Source of the DNA: Zhengitettix transpicula
Lineage: Eukaryota; Arthropoda; Insecta; Orthoptera; Tetrigidae
Direction: 5' to 3'
Length of the DNA: 64,000 bases
Assembly (NCBI GenBank): GCA_037074705.1
Contig: CM073595.1
Location: 69,116,139 to 69,180,138 of the forward strand
Each line of letters opens with the position of its first letter. The stretch's first letter is position 1. This document shows, in pieces, positions 48,390 through 59,189 of the stretch. The notes below the pieces were generated by a model that made no database searches, had not been told where the DNA came from, and was given only the letters and a program-made list of their open reading frames with translations. Position numbers and translations under genes: made by a program.

Positions 48390-49330
48390 CGGGGCAGCTG
48401 ACCTTGTCGCTCGATGTGCTAAACCATCGATTGCACCAACTGAATAAAACTTGGGACTAAGTTGACAGAAAGGGTTGTTTTGCTGAAGATGTTGACCTTG
48501 GAATAACGTGCACGTGCTTTGCTGAAGCTGACGACCTTGGCGTCAAATAAATATTCCTGTACGACACTGACTCCACCTGAAAGCCTGTTACGATTGCTAG
48601 TGAGGGTAGACGCTTACTGGAGCTAGTGTCCTTGTACAATTGTGTTGGTTGAGGACGGAGCTTTACCGTAGCTGATGACCTTGGCGTCAAAAGTTCTTGT
48701 ACGACACTGACCTTAGCTGACCGCCCGTTCAGAATTGTTGACTGAAGTGACGAACCTTACATGATGCTCATGAACGACTGTCTCAATTCCGACTAAATTG
48801 TGGTACTTGGTGTGTATGTTTCGATACGTTAATTGATCTGTAACTGAAATTCTGCCGTGATTGTGATGAAGAGAAATGTTCATCAGAACTCCGCCACCTC
48901 TCATATCAGGTAAATGCGAAAAAAAATTCACGCCTCTGTGTTGAATCCGGGGAAGGGGGATGTTCCTGAACGCCTATGTCGACTGGGAGGAAACGAACGC
49001 ACGGTACGGTTGTGACTGAGGGCTAAGCGTTGCCGGAACCATAGTCAACATGCGCAATATTGGTTCCTGGTGAGGGTGGAATTTGTCAAAGCTGAAGTCC
49101 TTGGAGTGCATGTAAACGCTTGCTCTACTTGAACGCCCATTGCGGTAATGTTGACTGAGGGTCATGCTGTGCAGGAGCTGGTGACCTTGTACACTGCTGG
49201 CTCCACCGCTTATCGCGATCACGGCTGAGGGTGGAGCTGTACCGAAGACGCCGACGACGATGACCAGTGAGTTTCTGAGGGGAGAGCTGGCGACCTTGCG
49301 TGTAATGTGCATGTGCATTGCTGGCTCCTA
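48390..49330 (+). repeat. diverged tandem (minisatellite-like) array with repeated TGACCTTG
   Basis: Imperfect units repeat the theme GCTG(G/A)TGACCTTGG(C)GTCA, TTGTACGACACTGACTCCA, CCTGAACGCCCGTTGCG and TTGACTGAGGGTGGAGCTTT. TGACCTTG occurs exactly at 48399-48406, 48493-48500, 48676-48683 and 49182-49189, with one-base variants at 48531, 48708 and 49292. Two well-matched units (around 48529 and 48676) are about 147 bases apart; other spacings are irregular, so the array is decayed or nested. Open frames inside it show the same repetition (TPRSSASAK-type) and are not genes. Confidence 0.7.
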
Positions 49331-49419
49331 GCGCGCCACCCCGACCTGCCTCAATGCCGGCGCTTTTTGACCTGTTATTAAGCCTAGTGGGAGCGTCGCC
49401 AACACTCGCTGCCAGCATT

Positions 49420-49740
49420 CTCTGCCCGACCGCGCTATCAATAATAATTCCTCGTCAATAGCGGCCATCGCTTAGCGTCGAGACACCGTTGCTGTGGTCG
49501 CGTGCTCCTCATACTTAGCGCAGGGTAAAAATTAATTTTAGTAGCGTCTATGGTTACAGCCGTGGGAGGGCTCTCAGGGGGTCTCACACTTGCCTCCCGT
49601 CACTCTTAAAAAAAACCATTAAAAATACCGTCTGCGGGTCGTGTCGTACACGCTTCGCAGTCAGAGCTGAAAACAGACCCCTCCAGATGAGGAATCAAGG
49701 CGGGGGAAGAGCACGGCTATGTGATGGGGCCAAATTTCTA
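49420..49740. promoter_or_regulatory. GC-rich block, candidate conserved non-coding element
   Basis: GC-rich DNA with AT-core sites embedded: TATCAATAATAATTCC, AAATTAATTTTAGTAGCG, CCATTAAAAATACC. No frame is recognisable. It directly follows the tandem array. Confidence 0.3.
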
Positions 49741-50157
49741 CAATTCGTACAAACCTCTAATTGTGTTAATGTCCTACGCGAATTATGAATTTGGCGAGGT
49801 AGGAACTATAAAAAATGAGTATGGACTTCGAGACGGGAATTAAAATACACCAATGAATATAAAATAATTTACCTCACTTTAATGTTATCACTCTTTGTAT
49901 ATTTTCTGAAGCCATTGGGTTTCTTCGATTTTCAATTACAATGTTTTAAATTATTTTCAACTACGAAAGTATAAAATTGATACAATTAAATTCTACGTGG
50001 CGATTCAACTGTAATTATATTATATCTTTTATCTACCAAATTTTTATATTTAACACAGACTCTTAATAACACTATCAATACATTCATTACATCATAGATA
50101 GCTTTTGAAACAATATATTATTATTATAGTTTCAATCAACAACTTATACTGTTCTCG

Positions 50158-50503
50158 AATTGTAATAAATTAAACCCATTTAAAGTGTTAATAAACGAAT
50201 TATTAATGAATCTGAAGCTTTCGGTAATTTAAGCCATAATCATCTGTTGCTTAAATACCTAATCATTAAAATTACACATAATATATATAAGTTTTAGTCA
50301 CTGTTATTGTATGACAGGGGTGTATGACGAGTACCGCGTTGGTATGAAGTATTATAAATAAATAATTGTATATATGTATATATATATATATTATGTGTAA
50401 TTTTAATGATTACGTATTTAAGCAACAGACTAAAGTTGCCGAAAGATTCAGATTGATTAATAACTCGTTTATGAAGACTTTAAATGGGTTTAATTTATTA
50501 CAA
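50158..50503. repeat. MITE-like inverted repeat, about 125-base arms
   Basis: The left arm (about 50158-50289) and right arm (about 50380-50503) are complementary over nearly their full length. Paired pieces are TAAATTAAACCCATTTAAAG / CTTTAAATGGGTTTAATTTA, AATCTGAAGCTTTCGG / CCGAAAGATTCAGATT, TGTTGCTTAAATAC / GTATTTAAGCAACA, and AATCATTAAAATTACACATA / TATGTGTAATTTTAATGATT. A spacer of some 90 bases with no coding potential separates them, and both inner ends are (TA)n. This has the structure of a miniature inverted-repeat or fold-back element. No target-site duplication could be fixed. Confidence 0.75.
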
Positions 50504-50809
50504 CACTGTACTATTTTCACTTCCAACATCTAAGAATAAATGGAACATTACAACATTGAAAGACAACAGTATTAAGTGTGTCGCGCTTAAATTAGCATAT
50601 ATATATAGTAAAATAAACTTTGTTAAATCGTCTTTTTATAGATAAATGGATTTATTTTCTATTATATTTTTACTATATTTATTTATTATTAATTTATTTT
50701 CTTCTCATGTAAAAATGATAATTTCCCCTCTTTGCCATTACAAAAATATGAAAAAGGAAACTTATTGTATGACTACGGGGAAACATCTAAAAGTGTGCGT
50801 GTATGTGAT

Positions 50810-50813
<4 letters not shown>

Positions 50814-50860
<47 letters not shown>
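50814..50860 (+). repeat. (TA)n microsatellite
   Basis: About 46 bases of perfect alternating A/T. It produces long artificial IYIYIY frames on both strands, which are not genes. Confidence 0.95.
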
Positions 50861-50862
<2 letters not shown>

Positions 50863-50869
50863 CCTAAGT

Positions 50870-53800
50870 GAGAAAAGGCAGACAGAAAACGACATGCGTC
50901 GAAGTGAGGAATAGCAGAAGCGTCGCACAGTAAATAGAGAATGAAATAGGGACTCAGCCTGTGACTCCATAACCCGTAAGCTGACATACACTCGCCTCTG
51001 CACATTGAGCTTTATTTTATTTTTACTAGGTTAATTTCGTCTGTTTGGATGAGCGTCCTGGAGCAGAAGCCTCATATACATAGTCTGTATAACACCCTTT
51101 CATGATTTTATCATTCGCGTGAAAATTCTCAAAAGGAGAACTTTAAGATGTATAGAAAAAGGATGTGTGTGCATTATCTCACTATGCCTCTGCCTTGCAG
51201 CGTCACAACAAATTTCGTTCCGCATTCACCAGCTTTTCCTCCAAGTTTCCGTCGCGCGTAGAGAAGTTTAATTTCAGTGATTTTCCTATATGCGATTTGT
51301 CTATTTTTTAAGCAAAAACCTGAAATTAAAGACAAATCTAATACTTTTGTAGAATTGCAGTACAACTGTTATCACGAAAAATCTATAATTCCTTAATGAT
51401 ATAGCAGAATAAATTAACTAAAAAAACAAAGTTTTACATTTTGAATTTCGTAAATATAGGATAGTCTTATGAATTGGCCCAATCTTAACTGGTTAAGCAT
51501 GAATTTAAATATGGTTTTGATTATCTTCTTTACCTTTCATCTTTTGTAGAACACGACGAATCCTCTACCTGCCGGTTTTTATTGCTGCCATGATCGATTG
51601 AATCTAAAAATAGATTATCTATTTGACGACCTAGTAAATAGTTCCGAATTTCATTTGAGATATTATTAAAATACTAGTTTAATGTGTCTTTCTCATTAAC
51701 ATTAGAATCAGCGTGATTTCTGAATGACAACGATTTGTAGTAAACACTTTTAGATTGATTTTCTATGGCATTTTCCATGAGATTAATTAGAAATTAAAAG
51801 TGGCCTACTTGGGAAATAGATTCGTAGTAATTTAAAAAAATGTTGAAAAAGTAGATATTCTTATTGGCAGTTATAAAACAAAAGATATTGTTACACTTGA
51901 TGAAACGTTAAGTTTGTAAAATATTCGATTGCCCGCTGCGGTATAGTTGTTTACATAATTTGAGATTTAATTATTTAAAAAACCGATAACGTTTCTAGAG
52001 ATATTTAAATTGTCTTTAGAGGAGTAGATATATATGTACACGTGTACAGCTGCACAGTTTTAACAGAATGTCTCCAGTTCATCCGGAGCAGGCTGCGACT
52101 TTTTGTCGCTCTCCAACTTTAGATTGTCTGTGGCTCACTGTGCCGTCGCCCAAATCGCCTGTATAATAGCTCTATTACTGTACGAACATTCATATGCGGT
52201 TTTAAATGTTCCCCTTGTCCCATCAGCTTTTAAAATGACGATTAACGCGTAAACTGACTCAATGTGACCATGGTATTTTTCCATTTTCTTACACAAAACC
52301 TCGATTCGGTTAATGTATTCTTTATGTTTACTGTCTGGCTGCTATTAATTTTGTGAATTAAATCGTTGCTGAGTGATGTCATTTCAGTTTATCTTGCGCT
52401 TCTTTGTTGCTGTGGTCAGTACTGAAGCTCATGGAAAGCTCGAGGATCATTTGTCGCGACAGTTGTGGAGTTCTGGATTTTTGCTGTTGTGTTTATTAAG
52501 ATGAAGTATTGGCTACAGAACTGACCACAAAATATATTTGGCTGCGTCTTATAGGTAAATAGAAAAATAATATTATCTGGGACTTACTCGACTGTTGGGA
52601 ACCTCCTGTCGGTGAAATGTAGGGACTACAAAGAAGTTAAAACGGTTTAATATCATCTCTTTGCTTCTAAAATATTATATTTTTAGTAAAAAAGGCTAGA
52701 GCGTGATTCTTTTAATGTTGTACAATTCGAAATAATTAAACGGAATAGTCTGCATAGGCCGTGAAGACGTTCCTCGGAAACGTGAATGTGATCATAATCT
52801 GAGTTACTACGTCATGTTTTGCAGAGAAAATATCAAAAGAACGTGTTTTTTAATGACACGCATGTTGTCTGATAATTGGAAACGACCCTGAACTTTGATC
52901 AGTTGCATCAACGAATAGTCATTGTGATAGACGATCCATTTTCTGTACGGAACTACTAAGTGTAGTGTCTTGCTCACCACTTCGATTTTTAAGAGTATAT
53001 AAATGAATATATCAAATTGGTTTTAAATAATTTATTGGTAATATAATAACTCAAATTAAATATTGTAATAAGTTGAAAAACGAAATTTATTCAATGGCCT
53101 AGCTGAGGAGAGCAAAAAGAATATTCTTATGTAGCTTCTAAATGGCTACTCTCAAGGAACGTGGAAAAAAATTTAAAGAAATAAAATCTATAATGCAAAT
53201 ATCGCGCTTAGACGAGGACGGTGTTCAGTTACTTGAAAGGTTGGAAAATGCCGATTACTGCGTCTTGCCTGGTGACTGCCGTAGATACTCCTGTTGGTAT
53301 TGGTTCTCGGGAAACTCGTACAGAATCGATTCTCGTCGATGAATCTCGGCTGGTTTCTGTTGTCCGCGGATATTTAGCATCCACCGCTGTCTATCTGGTC
53401 TTCATGAAACACAACACTCTTTTGCCATTCAAAATGGTTTTCTGAATAAATAAATTTTGTTTCTAGTTGCAAGCCACTTTACTCGTAGAACCAGACTGCC
53501 TTTAAACGGTCTTTTGTTACACGCTCGCATCATTTGCAATACCTCCTTTCCGAGGTCTCCAGCAAGAGTATCCTGGCAAAATGTCCGTCAATTATGCATC
53601 AGACAGGCCTGACTGTTGCTAAATGACCATCCTAGAAATGCATGCGTCTTGCCTTCGCGCTACGACAACATTTAGCTAAATATTCTTTCACTTTAGATTT
53701 ATAATAAAATTTATATATACTTAGAATTTAATTTACATTTGTGGTGAAACGAGTCACCACATAAGAGAAGGGAGTAGCTGTCGGTGATATGAAAAATAGG

Positions 53801-56100
53801 GTAGGAAACAGTTCACTGGAAGGGTATTGAGCAACGCAGTGAATGAGGACACGGTTTGGGTTGTAATATCCCTCTTGATTCTCCAAAAAGAAACGAGTCT
53901 GACATTTTGAGTTGGGAGAAGTAGGCTTTGTTAGTAAGTGTACACTTGAGAACAGGCAATGGATGTTCAGTACGGTAGAGTTGTTTTCTTGGAGTGTGTT
54001 TGCACGTGGCTGTGTTTGCAGTGGGATTGCTGTGATTTAGGTCCATAACTGGGAATACATGTTGTGAGTGATAAATCTTCAATGCTATTCATAGAACAGT
54101 TATCAAGAGAAAAGTAGCTCCGTGATCATTTTCGTCATTTCACCGAGTTTGAGACCTTTCCCTGTGGTGTTTGATCTGATCATTAATTTAGTATACGTAC
54201 AGATGAGACTTTAATATATGAATTATTTATTCAACTGATTTTTTTCTGGCGTTCCTTTGCAACTTGATTTTGAGCCAAAGTTTGACGACATCAAGTTACT
54301 TCTCTCGTTTCACGTCCATTCACTGGCAGAAACTTGGATAACCTTTACTGTTTGCGTTATTCCAGATAATACGACTTATTATGGCATTGGATGCCTTAGC
54401 TTTGAATGGATTCTGAGATATTCCATTCTCCAGTGTTGAGCATAGACAAGGCTGAATTGAAAATTTCCTTCCATTTTTGTCCGCTACCATTTCCTAAGCC
54501 TTTTTTATGTAACCTCCCATTATCATCAGAAATTTTTCGTACGTTGTTATCTGGTCAGTAATATTATTGCAGTAGTTCAGTTGACAATTACGAGTGTCGC
54601 GATGAAATTTTCCTGTTGAGGATTTCCCAACGTGATGTCGGCAGTCACGTTGCTGGGAAGATCGATACTGGCGTATCATCCAAAGATCATAGTGTCAACG
54701 ATCGCGGTTTTCTTAAATGAAACCAAATTTTTCAAGCCCGATGATTTATTACCTCGCTTATCACGCGAGACTTGCATCTAACAAATCTATTTAACATTTC
54801 AATTAGAAACAATCAATGTTGCTTTGGTAGGTGATTAGATAAGTTCCAAGAAATTTCTGTAAATTTCATTGACTGTTAGCGAGCGCCATCCATGTTCAAA
54901 CTTTCAGACAGTTGAAACGCACAGTTGTTCGTTCACAGCTTTGTCTGGTACACCTTCGTAGAAATTGATAAAGAGAATGCCGCGATGATTTATTTTTATT
55001 TAAAAAGCTCCCAAGATACAAACTAAACAGAGAGGAGGTTTATGGTGGGTCTGCTCCAGCACTCATGACCATTTATTACTGGGTGATTGAATTCGACGTT
55101 ACTGTAGGAACACTGATGCAGATTCTGTAGGTTCAATACGACCATTCTTTCGCCTGGAGAAAGGGTCGATGAAATTTATGGTATCCTGAAAGACGATCAC
55201 CGTAAAATCTCCTATGAAGAGCTTCCAAATATTCTTTATGACGTTTTGCTTCTAAAACCCGCGAGAGGAAAACTGCAGCGCAATTAATGTACTTTCGTCG
55301 AAATGTAAAAACATAATCCTTATATAATAATGATATAATGTCCGGATTCAGGCGAAGCCTAAAGTACAAAAGAGGTCAATGTCCATAGTGTTAAGAGAAC
55401 TCTTCACATGTACGTATTACGTTAGAGTAACATAACGACTTGCCCAGATATCATCAGATGTCATTTTAAATATATTTTCTTTTACATTTTCCTATCAGAA
55501 ACTTTTACTCAATATTCTGGACGATTTTTCGTAAAGAAGTTAGTTATATCTTCTTAACGCTAAATAAATCTAAAATTAGGACCATGATTCGAACTCAATT
55601 AAGTTTCTGTTGTGAGTGAATAAAAGTAATTTGAATCTGGCAATTAGTATTTTGTATAGAAATAATTATTTTCTGGTCAAAAATTTGGACAATTCACATT
55701 TCTCTAAGAAAAATAGTAACCATTATGACCACGGTCACCCTGATTGAATAAGTGTTGGTTCGTAATTAAGATTAACACGAGTGGTACCTTTTCGTCGATT
55801 TTCCGGAAACGCTGGCGACGATTTGAATGACGGTGTAAACGTGAGTCACCTGTAGCCGTAGCGAAATTATTCCGTTGTCTTGTGCTTCGTGAACAAGATG
55901 AACCAATAAGGTAGAAGTGGGTGAAAAGCTGAAATATTTTTGTAAGGACATGTTAAGGGCCAGAAAGTTTATTTTATGTGAAGGGAAAGCGAAATACCTG
56001 GTTCTATACTTCCTCTGTAAAATATTTTTATTAGATGAGGCACAATGAATGACGAGTGCCTTCCGTGGATTGTAGCTTTGTAATGTAGTGCCTAGGTTGA
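50870..56100 (+). other. end of putative giant intron, nothing firmly recognised
   Basis: Mixed AT-rich DNA. Overlapping open frames at 53142-53445 (+) have a codon-like feel (ATLKERGKKFKEIKSIMQIS) but no recognised family and no splice support. A GC-richer spot at about 52070-52180 may be regulatory. No RNA gene is seen. Confidence 0.4.
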
Positions 56101-56130
56101 TATATAGTATATAGGATATTTTAGAGCGCT

Positions 56131-56165
56131 GTTTGATGTTGTGTTTGTGTTTCCGCAGGTAAGGA
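56131..56165 (+). promoter_or_regulatory. candidate recursive (ratchet) splice site
   Basis: GTTTGATGTTGTGTTTGTGT then TTCCGCAG|GTAAGG: acceptor AG at 56157-56158 fused to a donor GTAAGG at 56159-56164. This closely matches the ratchet consensus (Y)nNCAG|GTAAGT, with a U/G-rich tract. Joining the 11.5 kb exon here would recreate ATG|GTAAGG, itself a good donor, which is how recursive splicing works. The 65-nt segment that follows has its own donor and would act as the optional 'recursive exon'. Confidence 0.5.
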
Positions 56166-56223
56166 CGGGTTCGATGCCACGGGTGTAGCCTTCAGAAGCT
56201 CAGGGATCGCATCGATGGGGCTG
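56159..56223 (+). CDS. candidate 65-nt exon (cassette or recursive-splicing exon)
   Basis: Bounded by acceptor TTTCCGCAG and donor CTG|GTGAGTGTG, both good. Entered with one carried base, it is open for 21 codons: KDGFDATGVAFRSSGIASMG then L. Entered in phase 0, as splicing from the Met-Thr-Met exon at 11565 would do, it reads nine codons and hits TAG, a behaviour typical of recursive 'poison' exons. A start codon in the open frame (ATG GGG CTG) lies just before the donor, so it could also be an alternative first coding exon. I recognise no family from 21 residues. Downstream is a GC-rich block, and the next exon would be beyond the window. Confidence 0.4.
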
Positions 56224-56640
56224 GTGAGTGTGCTCGCTTCTCTTTGTCGTGTCGATGTCTTAGCGTCTAATTAAGCAGAGTCGTGGCGGCGCGTTCTGTC
56301 TCGGCTCGGCTCGGCTCGGTTTTTCTGCCTCCTCCGCTGGCTGTCTTCGAAATTGAGCTCGTTCTCTGCGAGTATAAATGACGGACTTGCTGTTTTTCGT
56401 TTATGCCAGCTTCCTGTAGCCGCTGGCGTCGGCGTCGCCGTCGCATGGGGTGTCTTTGTCTGCAAGGACGCTTCGCTCTGACAACGGTTTACGGACCGCG
56501 GGATAATACAATTAAACACGCTGCTCTGGGGAGCAAATATGTGCTAATAATTGCACCAATTCATTGCGGGAAAGTGGTTCAAGAGCGAGGGACCCAGAGA
56601 ACCTCGTCCATAAGTGTTTAATCAGAAACTTACCTTTTTC
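56224..56640. promoter_or_regulatory. GC-rich flank with (TCGGC)n, candidate promoter or conserved element
   Basis: CpG-rich DNA directly after the 65-nt exon, with four copies of CTCGG/TCGGC (56301-56320), GCGTCGGCGTCGCCGTCGCA (56424-56443) and an AT-core cluster GCTAATAATTGCACC (56541-56555). It could hold an internal promoter. Open frames here are Arg-rich chance products. A donor-like AAG|GTAAGT on the minus strand (exon end near 56635) has no matching exon. Confidence 0.3.
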
Positions 56641-56964
56641 TAAAAATAATCATCGTACGATTGTACGTTGTGTGTGGTATTTTAGAGAAAAAACGCATAA
56701 GTAAAAATTCTCTCACTTAAATTATGGTTCCTTGAATAGATTTCAGCTGTATGTTATCATATCCTCGGAAGGCGCCACATTGGGACAAACTGTGATACAA
56801 ATTTAGCCAAATTAAAATACCTCTTTAGGAGTCAATAAATGTGTGACTAATACATACGAATAAAATAGCCAATAAATCCGGAAAAAATAATATTACATAT
56901 GTTACAAACACAAAATACGTTTCATCTAGTCCTTGGGACTTCATAAGGCGATAAATTAATAACA

Positions 56965-57070
56965 TTATATAATATCTTCTTGATGTCAAAATTGTATTAT
57001 TTTTTATTATAAGAAGAGTGATAATAAAATTGTATATCATCTTCCCGATGTCAATTTTGTATTATTTATA
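56965..57070 (+). repeat. short direct duplication
   Basis: ATCTTCTTGATGTCAAAATT then GTATTATT (56975-57002) recurs as ATCTTCCCGATGTCAATTTT then GTATTATT (about 57039-57066), some 64 bases apart. A local tandem duplication, no known family. Confidence 0.65.
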
Positions 57071-57209
57071 TTATAATATATATTATCAGGATAGAAAAAT
57101 CTCGACCAGACCGGTAATTGAAGCCTGTACTCAGATTTTTTTTAGCTGAACTTTGTTTTAAAGGATTTCTGCTGTGCGTGAATATAATATTTCTATATAA
57201 ATAATATTA

Positions 57210-57340
57210 TATTGTCTACGTCCTGTAGTGTGGACGTTCCCGGCTTCGAATCCCACCTAAGGTATGGATGTTATGTATGATTTTCCATACTGAGAAACTC
57301 CCTGTAATTAGTTCCCCGAATTAAATGTAGCATCCTACAA
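57210..57340 (+). repeat. tRNA-derived SINE
   Basis: A tRNA-like head with GTAGTGTGGACGTTCCCGG and the B-box-like GCTTCGAATCC (57243-57253, one mismatch), followed by the body CACCTAAGGTATGGATGTTA then TGTATGATTTTCC. The 'GGTATGGATG(T)…GTATGAT' body is a wording I associate with insect SINEs. The A box is poorly preserved. Confidence 0.6.
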
Positions 57341-57504
57341 AATCGCTATTCTCCCTAGGAGTTGATATGACTATAAATAAAATAAATTGTATATAAAATC
57401 ATATAATTACATCGCTTATTTAATAATATTAATGAGGGATACTTTCGATCCGTTACTAAGACTTTGTGTTTATCCAAATACAAATTAGTCATCAAGATAT
57501 ATCT

Positions 57505-57555
57505 GATTATATCACTTAATGACGTCCCACAGACGGGATGAAACGTCATGTTTTG
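57505..57555 (+). repeat. degenerate hammerhead-like motif
   Basis: CTTAATGA (57515-57522), then stem II GTCCC / GGGAT with the loop ACAGAC (57524-57539), then GAAAC (57540-57544) and GTCATG. The arrangement is as in the other Penelope-type motifs here; the 5' core has an extra base and is probably inactive. Confidence 0.45.
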
Positions 57556-57559
57556 TTTT

Positions 57560-59050
57560 CGAAATATAGATTATACTTAATTTTTCTGCTTTATTGTTTT
57601 TTATATTTATTTAATTACAGATAAATATCTAATTTAAATGTATTAGTATCATAGCACGCTGTGATGTAAAATAAACGATAGATTCAATCAACACTTAATT
57701 CTATTTAGTGACCTCATTTGTAAGAAATTATCAAGCAAATAATGAATGAAAAGTGTTCATTTTGGAGGAATATTATACTTGGGTAAAAGGGCCATTTAAT
57801 TTTAATTTCAAGGTATTTTAAACCTGTAATTATTTAGAATTATTTAAATAAATTAATATATTTAGATTAATTTTACACCTTACACAGGATTTTGGCACGC
57901 ATACGTGTAAAAGGTACCAGTTTATGTAAAAAAAATTATAAACTAAAGAAAGATGTAAATACCCTTAAAACGAGGACTGATAAATGATGGTAATGAAGAT
58001 AATAAAATTCATATACAGACGTCTATAAAACATCGGATAGTTGTAATTTAATAAACTGGTTTTATAGAATCAATTTGATGATCTGGTACTTTTATAGTTT
58101 TTATAGTAAAAAATTTGCATCCGTAGTCGAAATAATCTGCAGAAAGCGGTTATTAATCGCTGGAGTGGAATTATCCGCTCTTCTTAATATTTTTCTATAA
58201 TCGTAAAAAATATTTAAAATAGCATTTTAATTTACGAAATTTAGTCTTCAGAATGAATAATACCTTCTTTTGTTTTAATTACTTGTAATTTATAAGTAGT
58301 ATCAGTAATAACAAAAAACAATCGTTGTTAGTTGTCACTCGGTGAAAACGAAACGGATTGATAGTGGTAGCTGATTCAGAACTGTAATATACATTTTTAT
58401 TGGATTTGGAGTTAGTTTTACAGAAACAAGCTTAATGTTTAGTTAACTGCGGTTTGACACTAATAAATATTTTCCTCAGTTACCGAAAAATATCAACAAA
58501 AATATTGCTCGATACGACTCCTCCATATCTGCTAATAGTCGGGAAGTCGCGATGTGACGAGATTTTCAAATTTCAGACATAAATCTTGGGAAGATTAAAA
58601 TACTCAAACATGTTTGTATAATATATGTTTCACCCAGAATCATCCACTGATATTCCATCTTTAGCTTCTGTGTGAATTTTAATTTTTTTTAATTGACTCA
58701 AATCTATTAATGGTTAACATGTTTAAAAGTCGTGCTCGATTTGTATGGTTTCCTTAATGAGAACATGGATAAGTCCTTTTCAATAAATTTCAGTTTTTTG
58801 GGGGTCTATCTTTATCTTACCTCGTCATCTATCCCCATCCAGTTTCTTTTAAAATTGTTCATAAGCTTTGTCTGTAGGATTTAATGAATTATCTTTGAAT
58901 TTTTTTTCCCGCCTCATACATTCACATCGAATTCCGTTCTTCCGTATTCCCTGTTTAAAATTTCTGGAAAGGAAATTTTCAAAAATTTAAGCTACCCGTA
59001 CACACAAAATTAAAATTCATTAAAATGAAGAAATTTACGTCTGATTGAAA
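57560..59050. other. very AT-rich DNA, nothing recognised
   Basis: No gene or repeat family seen. A donor-like GAG|GTAAGATA on the minus strand near 58822 stands alone. Confidence 0.5.
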
Positions 59051-59062
59051 ATTAAAAAAAGA

Positions 59063-59185
59063 AGATAGCGAAATACAGAAAAAAGAAGTGATAATATAAA
59101 TACCACACAACGTTTCTGGAAGCCTTGTTCCAGAAGATTTGTGTGGTATTTATATTATCACTTCTTTTGTCTGTATTTGGCTATT
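59063..59185. repeat. near-perfect hairpin element with hammerhead-like head
   Basis: 59081-59110 and 59139-59168 are perfect 30-base inverted repeats (inner part ATAAATACCACACAA / TTGTGTGGTATTTAT). They extend outward as AAATACAGA (59071-59079) / TCTGTATTT (59170-59178) and ATAGC / GCTAT. The 28-base centre is itself a hairpin, TCTGGAA / TTCCAGA with a six-base loop, flanked on the minus strand by GAAACGTTG. So the whole 120 bases fold into one long rod. The centre has the stem II plus GAAACGUU part of the Penelope-type hammerhead but lacks CUGANGA. Confidence 0.75.
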
Positions 59186-59189
59186 TTTC

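Noticed and set aside
50646..51005. Several IYIYIY-rich frames on both strands
   Set aside because: Produced entirely by the (TA)n microsatellite at 50814-50860.
53142..53445. Overlapping + frames of 66 and 74 codons
   Set aside because: Some protein-like wording but no known domain, no splice sites and overlapping frames; left as unrecognised.
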